From: Chloroflexia bacterium | GTDB lineage: Bacteria; Chloroflexota; Chloroflexia; QHBQ01; JADMIH01 | Assembly: GCA_025927935.1 (NCBI GenBank) | Contig: JAICKM010000242.1 | Span: forward strand, 1 to 8,999 | DNA: 8,999 bases | Direction of reading: 5' to 3' | Shown here: piece by piece, positions 4,695 to 8,999 of the stretch | How the letters are laid out: the number at the start of each line of letters is the position of its first letter | How positions within the stretch are numbered: position 1 is the stretch's first letter | Program-made: the position numbers and the translations under genes | The notes under the pieces: generated by a model | Seen by the model: only the letters and a program-made list of their open reading frames with translations | What the model was told of the DNA's origin: nothing | Databases searched by the model: none

Positions 4695-4731
4695 CTGCGG
4701 GAACCGGCTCACCAGGAACCGGCTCCCGCAG
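4695..4731 (-). terminator. Hairpin downstream of the surface-protein gene
   Basis: On the minus strand CTGCGGGAGCCGG (4731-4719) and CCGGTTCCCGCAG (4707-4695) form a 13-bp stem with one G-U pair and an 11-base loop. It lies 38 bases after the TAG of the gene at 4770-8915. The following bases (GCAGTTATTG) lack a long T tract, so it may be a weak or factor-assisted terminator, or a 3' stabilising stem. The loop side creates a direct repeat GAACCGGCTC (4701-4710 and 4716-4725 region on the plus strand). Confidence 0.62.
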
Positions 4732-4769
4732 CGTTGGAACCACTTCTGAGAAGGAAGCGGCTCGGGCGG

Positions 4770-7700
4770 CTAAGGCGTCCGCGTTGCCGTGACCGTAGGC
4801 CGAGGGGCCGGGGCACAGGCGTTGGGGAAGAACGACTGCGAGGCCACCTTGCTCACCTGGCCGCGCGTGATGTTGGCGTTGGGCCGGTAGTAGAAGCCGG
4901 GGCACGGCTCACCAGGTCCACCGCACGTGTAGCCGTTGATCACCCCGTGCAGCGACAACCGCTCGATGTAGACATAGAACGGCTGGCTGGCCGGCACATC
5001 GCGGAAGCTCTGCGTGCCGGTCGGCGGCGTCTCGTTATAGCCCGCCGCATTGGCGTCGATCTTGGCCAGCTGGCCGCGCGTCACGGAGAGTTCGGGGCGG
5101 AAACACGGGATGCCGGACGGGCAGTTGGCCGCCGTGTTGTAGCCACTGATGTCGCCATGGCGATAGAGCCGCTCGATGTACACGTAGAAGGGTTGGCCCG
5201 GCGGCACGTCGGTGAACGTCTGGCCGCTGATCGTGTCGTTGAAGCCCGCGGAGTTAGCGATGATCTTGGCGACCTGGCCGCGGGTGACGTTGGCCGTCCA
5301 GCGGAAGGTATTATCCGCGTAGCCGCTGATGATGCCGCGGCAGTACAGGCACTGAATGTACTGGTAGAACGGGTTGAACTGGTCGACGTCGGTGAACGGC
5401 AGCGGACAGTTCACCGGCGTCGCTGTGGCGGCGGGTGCGGTAGCTGTCGCCGTAGCCTGCGCCGTGGCGGTCGCGGTGGCCGTGGGCCCGGCACAAGGCT
5501 GGAGCACATAGTCCACACGCAGGCCGTTGGTCAAGGACGGCGTGCCGCAGGAATACTGTGTCCAGGTTGTGGAAGAAGTCTTCTGCACGCCCGCGACTTC
5601 GGCGGCGCCGTTGTCGCTGGTTGCCCCATAGATCGTGGAAACGGTCGACGAGTTCTCGTGGAGCACGATCTCGAAGTTCGCGGGAGCGTTGGCCCCATAG
5701 AGGATGGTCCGCCATTCGACGACGAAGTTGCGATTCGGCGCCGTTCCAGTCACGTCGGTGAAGACGCCGCAGGTCGGACACGCCACCCCACCGCAGTCAG
5801 CAGTGCAGAGGTCGGTCTGGTAGGCATAGATGATGTAGGTGTTGTTGCGATCGGGCAAGCAGGAGATGACGTTGCTGGCTGTGGCCGCGCCAAACTCCAG
5901 GCTGCCGTTCGAATTGATGAAAGCCTGGGTGAAGGTCTGATCGTAAAGTTGCACCGGGAAGGGCAGACTCACCGTCGTCGCACAGTCATCGCAGTGGTTG
6001 CCACTGTCGGTGACGCCGGGGATGATGGTGGCGGTGCTGGTCATGACCGTGTAGACCGGGCAAGGCGAGCCGGACGGGGTCGCGGTCGCGCTCGGCACAG
6101 CGGTCGCGGTCGGCGGCGTACCCGTGACCGTGGGAGTGACCGTCGGCGGCACGAAGTTGCCCGCCGGCAGCGGCCAGACATAGGCGCCACTGCCCCGCGT
6201 CCAGACGGACAGGGTCGTGTAGCCCCGGTCGATGGTCATGTCCCAGATCATGGCGTTACGCATGCCGGTGTCGAAGCGGAACCAGGTCGGTGAAGCGACC
6301 GTGATGTCATTGGTGTAATAGACACCCCAATCGCTGCCGGCGAAGACCTGTTGTGAAAAGCGCGGGTTGGCGATGATCGAGTCGATCGGGATATTGGGCA
6401 GGTTGCCGCTCTTGTTGACCCAGGTAAACGAGCCGCAGTTGGCAGCGCAGGTGACCTGGAAGACATGACCGGGCGTCGCCGGGGTATTTTCATCGAAGCC
6501 ACCGACCGCCGCGTAGCCAACCAGGGGGTTGATCGGGTCGGTGGTCACGTCGAGGATGGGCCGGTTGGGCAGCACGGCGTTGCCGCCGGTGACATTGACC
6601 CAGGTCGCGCTCAGGGGGGTACCCTGGCCGAGGCCGAAGCCGTACTGGACGTTGCCGTCGTTCGTGCCCACGATGGCCGTGGTCGAGAGGCTGACTGCGT
6701 AGCTGAGCTGGTTGATGTAGGACGAAGCGCCCAGCGTACCCTTGGTCAGGTTGGCGCTATTGGTGTACCAGGCGGTCGCCCGCGGGATGCCGCCGGTGAC
6801 GGTTTCCCAGACACGGTTGCTGCCCGCGATGAGATGGGTGCAGCCGGTGGCCGGGCAGTCGTACTTATAGAGATCCGACGGGAAGATGAAGCTGCGGGTA
6901 TCGGCCAGCCAGCCGCCGCTGATATTCGTCAGCGGGCCGTAAGGGCCGGTGGTGGACAGGTACATGTTGCCGTTGTTGCCGGTCTGGTACCAACGCTGGC
7001 CGAGCACCGGCTCGGTGCGGCCCCAGAAACCGTCGCCGCCCTGGCGCAGTTGCCACTGTTGCGGGCCGACATCAGCGGGACTATTCCAGGTCGTCACGAA
7101 CGAGCCGTTGTCCTGCGAACCGCCGTTCGCGCCGGGGTTGGCACGGGTGGCGAAGTTGCCCGTGGTATCCCCCGAGTAGAACTCGATGGTGTTCAGGGTG
7201 CTGTTAAGCTGGACCCAGTGCGTGATCGGCAGGGTCTCGGCGATGATTTGCGACGCGCTGTTGCTGGAGTAGACGCCGCCGTCGCTCCCGGCCATCAGCA
7301 CATCGGACGAACCGGGGCGGAATTCGAGGGCGTGCTGGTCGACATGGACGATATCGCCACCGCCGTAGCCGCAGGTGATATCAAAGAAGTTGGTGCCGCC
7401 GTCCAGCGACTTCCAGATGTCGTAGGTATCCATGTAGACCACGTCGGGATTGTTCGGGTCCACGCGGATACCCTGGTCGTACCAGTTCTGATTGTAGTCG
7501 AAGCCACAGGTGGAAGCATTCAGCGTGGCGGAGGTAGACCGTTGCTGCCAGGTCACGCCGCCGTCGATGCTGCGCCAGACGCCCAGTTGGCAGCCCGTGT
7601 TGTTATTGCAGCTCGCCTGCGGCGCCGGGTTCTGCACCTGGGCGTAGATGACATTATGGTTGCTGGGGGCGATGTCGATATCGATACGGCCCAGCGGGTT

Positions 7701-8915
7701 GCCGTTCGCCACGTTGTGCGGGATGCCGCTGCCGGTGCCCACGGGCCAGCCGTTGTCCGGGCGGGTGATCAGATTCCAACTGGCCGGGCAGCCGGACACG
7801 CCCACGGTGGTTGTGTAGATCCCGTTGGCGCCGTTCAGGTCGCGGTTTGGATAGCGGGAAGTGGGCAAGCCGGGATTGCCGACCGCCGCGTAGAGCGTCG
7901 TGCCGGTGCCGTTGTCGATGCCGATCAACCCGTAGATCTCATGGTGCTGGGTGGGGAAGGCATCGGGAATACAAGGCCCGCTCCAATTGGTCCCCGCATT
8001 ATACGAGAAGAAGACCCCGGTTTTCGTCCCCGCGATCACATTGTTGCTGTTGCGCGGGTCCACCACCACCTTGGTAATGGCCTGGTATTGCGGGAACTCG
8101 CCTGGTGGCGAAGGATAGCGCGGATTAAACACGTCGGCACCGAGCGTGGCCCAGGATTGGCCACCGTTGGTGCTCTTGAGGAGGCCGGCGCTGCCCATGC
8201 CGAACGTGGCGATGCTCTGTTCACCGGTGCCGGCGTAAATGGTGTTGTGGTTATTGGGGTCAATCGCTAGGTCCGAGATGCCCACTTCGTTGACCAACGG
8301 GTCGTTGATCGTGGAAGTCCAATTTGTGTCGGCGGCGCAGCAGTTGGTGGATTTCCAGACGCCGCCGCCGACGGTGGCAATGTAGGCCGTGGTGGAGACC
8401 ACCGGGTCGATGGCGATATCGTTCACACGCCCGCCGACTAACCCGAAGTTATAGCAGGACCAGCATCCGTCGGACTGGCCCGGCATGGGGCCGAGGGGCA
8501 CCCAACTGCTCGGGTTGAGGGCCAGGGGCGAGTTCGCGCCCTGCTGTTGATAGGTCGATTGGCCGGCGGGCACGCGCGACTCAATCTTTTTGTCTTGCGT
8601 GGCGGCCTGGAGCAGCCAGGCGGGATCGAACTGGCCGGTGGGATAGGTGACACGCTGGGCCCAATAATCGGCTCGCTGCCCCAGGTCTTCCTCACGCGGG
8701 GCCTGACCGCTTTGCGCGGCCTCCGTGCCCGAATGGCCCTCAATCGAATCGGCGATTTGCGCGAAGTTGGCTTTGACTTTCGCACGTGCGGCATCAGCGG
8801 GACTTGTGTTCTGCTCCCCCTGTAAGCGGATGCCGCCCAGGGCGACTCCCAGCGCTAGGAGCAGCAGCAAGGCAAAAAGCAAACCAGGCCGCGACCTTGC
8901 GGGTAGGTTGCGCAT
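4770..8915 (-). CDS. Secreted BNR/sortilin-type beta-propeller protein with nidogen-like domain and three SLH repeats
   Basis: A 1381-residue surface protein. Residues 1-~31 are a signal peptide (MRNLPARSRPG, then LLFALLLLLALGVALGG). Residues ~32-130 are polar and unassigned. Residues ~137-915 form BNR/sortilin (GH74-like) propeller repeats with Asp-box variants: STNGGQSW (248-255), SYNAGTNW (304-311), SIDGGVTW (449-456), SLDGGTNF (503-510). A Thr/Pro linker (922-950) leads to a domain at ~951-1141 with FINSNGSLEFG (999-1009), resembling nidogen-like extracellular domains. A Thr/Ala linker (1143-1168) leads to three SLH repeats (about 1171-1225, 1233-1293, 1303-1365), which should anchor it to a cell-wall polymer. 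The tail TVTATRTP is a linker remnant. There are 32 Cys, many closely paired, fitting an exported disulfide-rich protein. No catalytic residues can be assigned; a scaffold, adhesion or glycan-binding role is an inference. The start is supported by AAGGAG (8930-8925), 9 bases upstream, and by the signal peptide. Confidence 0.9.
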   Translation of the reverse strand: MRNLPARSRPGLLFALLLLLALGVALGGIRLQGEQNTSPADAARAKVKANFAQIADSIEGHSGTEAAQSGQAPREEDLGQRADYWAQRVTYPTGQFDPAWLLQAATQDKKIESRVPAGQSTYQQQGANSPLALNPSSWVPLGPMPGQSDGCWSCYNFGLVGGRVNDIAIDPVVSTTAYIATVGGGVWKSTNCCAADTNWTSTINDPLVNEVGISDLAIDPNNHNTIYAGTGEQSIATFGMGSAGLLKSTNGGQSWATLGADVFNPRYPSPPGEFPQYQAITKVVVDPRNSNNVIAGTKTGVFFSYNAGTNWSGPCIPDAFPTQHHEIYGLIGIDNGTGTTLYAAVGNPGLPTSRYPNRDLNGANGIYTTTVGVSGCPASWNLITRPDNGWPVGTGSGIPHNVANGNPLGRIDIDIAPSNHNVIYAQVQNPAPQASCNNNTGCQLGVWRSIDGGVTWQQRSTSATLNASTCGFDYNQNWYDQGIRVDPNNPDVVYMDTYDIWKSLDGGTNFFDITCGYGGGDIVHVDQHALEFRPGSSDVLMAGSDGGVYSSNSASQIIAETLPITHWVQLNSTLNTIEFYSGDTTGNFATRANPGANGGSQDNGSFVTTWNSPADVGPQQWQLRQGGDGFWGRTEPVLGQRWYQTGNNGNMYLSTTGPYGPLTNISGGWLADTRSFIFPSDLYKYDCPATGCTHLIAGSNRVWETVTGGIPRATAWYTNSANLTKGTLGASSYINQLSYAVSLSTTAIVGTNDGNVQYGFGLGQGTPLSATWVNVTGGNAVLPNRPILDVTTDPINPLVGYAAVGGFDENTPATPGHVFQVTCAANCGSFTWVNKSGNLPNIPIDSIIANPRFSQQVFAGSDWGVYYTNDITVASPTWFRFDTGMRNAMIWDMTIDRGYTTLSVWTRGSGAYVWPLPAGNFVPPTVTPTVTGTPPTATAVPSATATPSGSPCPVYTVMTSTATIIPGVTDSGNHCDDCATTVSLPFPVQLYDQTFTQAFINSNGSLEFGAATASNVISCLPDRNNTYIIYAYQTDLCTADCGGVACPTCGVFTDVTGTAPNRNFVVEWRTILYGANAPANFEIVLHENSSTVSTIYGATSDNGAAEVAGVQKTSSTTWTQYSCGTPSLTNGLRVDYVLQPCAGPTATATATAQATATATAPAATATPVNCPLPFTDVDQFNPFYQYIQCLYCRGIISGYADNTFRWTANVTRGQVAKIIANSAGFNDTISGQTFTDVPPGQPFYVYIERLYRHGDISGYNTAANCPSGIPCFRPELSVTRGQLAKIDANAAGYNETPPTGTQSFRDVPASQPFYVYIERLSLHGVINGYTCGGPGEPCPGFYYRPNANITRGQVSKVASQSFFPNACAPAPRPTVTATRTP
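4821..5405 (-). repeat. Three SLH-domain coding repeats
   Basis: The three repeats read FTDV..FYQYIQCLYCRGIISGY..VTRGQVAKI, FTDV..QPFYVYIERLYRHGDISGY..VTRGQLAKI and FRDV..QPFYVYIERLSLHGVINGY..ITRGQVSKV. Repeats 2 and 3 are about 70 codons apart and share QPFYVYIERL exactly, with near-identical DNA (GCTCGATGTA at 4961-4970 and 5171-5180 on the plus strand). This points to duplication. Repeats 2 and 3 carry short insertions with two Cys each (NCPSGIPC and CGGPGEPC) before the FRP/YRP strand. Repeat 1 has CLYC instead. Confidence 0.88.
5412..5489 (-). repeat. Low-complexity linker encoding Thr/Ala/Pro
   Basis: About 26 codons encode alternating Thr-Ala with Pro (residues 1143-1168) between the nidogen-like domain and the first SLH repeat. 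It is a flexible extracellular linker, probably a target for O-glycosylation. A related Thr/Pro/Val/Ser linker lies at 6066-6152 (residues 922-950), between propeller and nidogen-like domain. DNA is repetitive (ACGGC, GGTCGC type units on the plus strand). Confidence 0.8.
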
Positions 8916-8999
8916 ATGATATTTCTCCTTCAGAAGAATGCGATGTCCCAGGCGGGCGAAGCGTGGACCAGCCCGCCGAGCATGGGGTCCGGCACCTAC
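8916..8999 (-). promoter_or_regulatory. Leader of the surface-protein gene with hairpin
   Basis: On the minus strand GGCGGGC (8977-8971) and GCCCGCC (8957-8951) form a 7-bp stem with a 13-base loop, about 36 bases before the start codon. It may be a leader structure or the terminator of a gene beyond the window edge. The ribosome binding site AAGGAG is at 8930-8925. No -10/-35 pair is recognisable in the 70 bases available, so the promoter is probably outside the window. Confidence 0.5.

Larger units (their letters stand above)
4476..4769. other. Intergenic region between the two minus-strand genes
   Basis: A 294-base gap with no supported gene. From right to left on the minus strand it holds the terminator hairpin of the surface-protein gene (4695-4731), a GC-rich inverted repeat (4589-4618), a -10-like TATAAT (4582-4577), and the ribosome binding site AGGAG of the membrane-protein gene (4487-4483). 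The rest (4619-4694 and 4488-4576) shows no structure I can name. Confidence 0.6.

Noticed and set aside
4674..6293. Long plus-strand open frame (539 codons) opposite the surface-protein gene
   Set aside because: Its translation is Arg/Gly/Val-rich without domains, and it lies antisense to SLH and linker sequence with clear homology. The openness follows from high GC and codon bias.
6465..8270. Long plus-strand open frame (601 codons) opposite the propeller
   Set aside because: Compositionally biased translation with no domain. The minus strand encodes BNR repeats with a signal peptide and ribosome binding site in one uninterrupted frame.
8930..8995. Minus-strand 21-residue frame from GTG ending in TGA just before the ribosome binding site of the surface-protein gene
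   Set aside because: A leader peptide is conceivable, but no ribosome binding site lies in the window for it and it could equally be the end of an upstream gene. Too little sequence to support it.

Overview
The window looks like chromosomal DNA of a GC-rich, non-enteric bacterium, most likely a member of Chloroflexota (Thermomicrobia/Sphaerobacter-like or a related class). This is inferred from four things. The rRNA locus is split: 16S is followed by tRNA-Ile, tRNA-Ala and a terminator, with no 23S. A very large secreted protein has a BNR propeller, Thr/Ala/Pro linkers and three SLH repeats with cysteine-bearing insertions. A GH99-like protein ends in a domain I associate with Chloroflexota extracellular proteins. 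Two small GerW/YtfJ-like membrane proteins are present. No 16S body is in the window, so the placement cannot be tested here.

Layout, left to right. 1-34 is the 3' end of 16S rRNA, including the KsgA-type GGAA tetraloop and the anti-Shine-Dalgarno. 260-333 is tRNA-Ile(GAT) and 408-480 is tRNA-Ala(TGC). A strong intrinsic terminator (489-520) closes the rRNA transcript. A good sigma-70-type promoter (628-656) drives a GH99-like glycosidase gene (724-2130). A Pro/Tyr/Gln-rich TM2-like membrane protein gene (2288-2998) follows on the same strand and is closed by a 30-bp perfect palindrome (3020-3049). A consensus promoter (3217-3246) drives a two-gene, ATGA-overlapping operon (3278-3574, 3571-3879) encoding two ~100-residue proteins. 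They appear related to each other and may be reduced GerW/YtfJ-family proteins with C-terminal membrane anchors.

The right part is on the minus strand. A five-helix membrane protein of unknown function (3870-4475) meets the small operon tail-to-tail with a 10-bp overlap. A 294-bp gap holds its likely promoter, an inverted repeat and a terminator hairpin. The 1381-residue surface protein (4770-8915) occupies nearly half of the window.

The genes do not form one obvious pathway. The common theme is the cell envelope and extracellular space: a carbohydrate-active enzyme, a surface-anchored propeller and several small membrane proteins. No mobile element, CRISPR array, phage gene or defence system is visible. 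The least ordinary observations are the split rRNA operon, the paired mini-GerW-like operon with an inverted repeat over its -35 box, and the glycosidase that lacks a signal peptide. I do not see convincing evidence of a wholly new multi-gene system.
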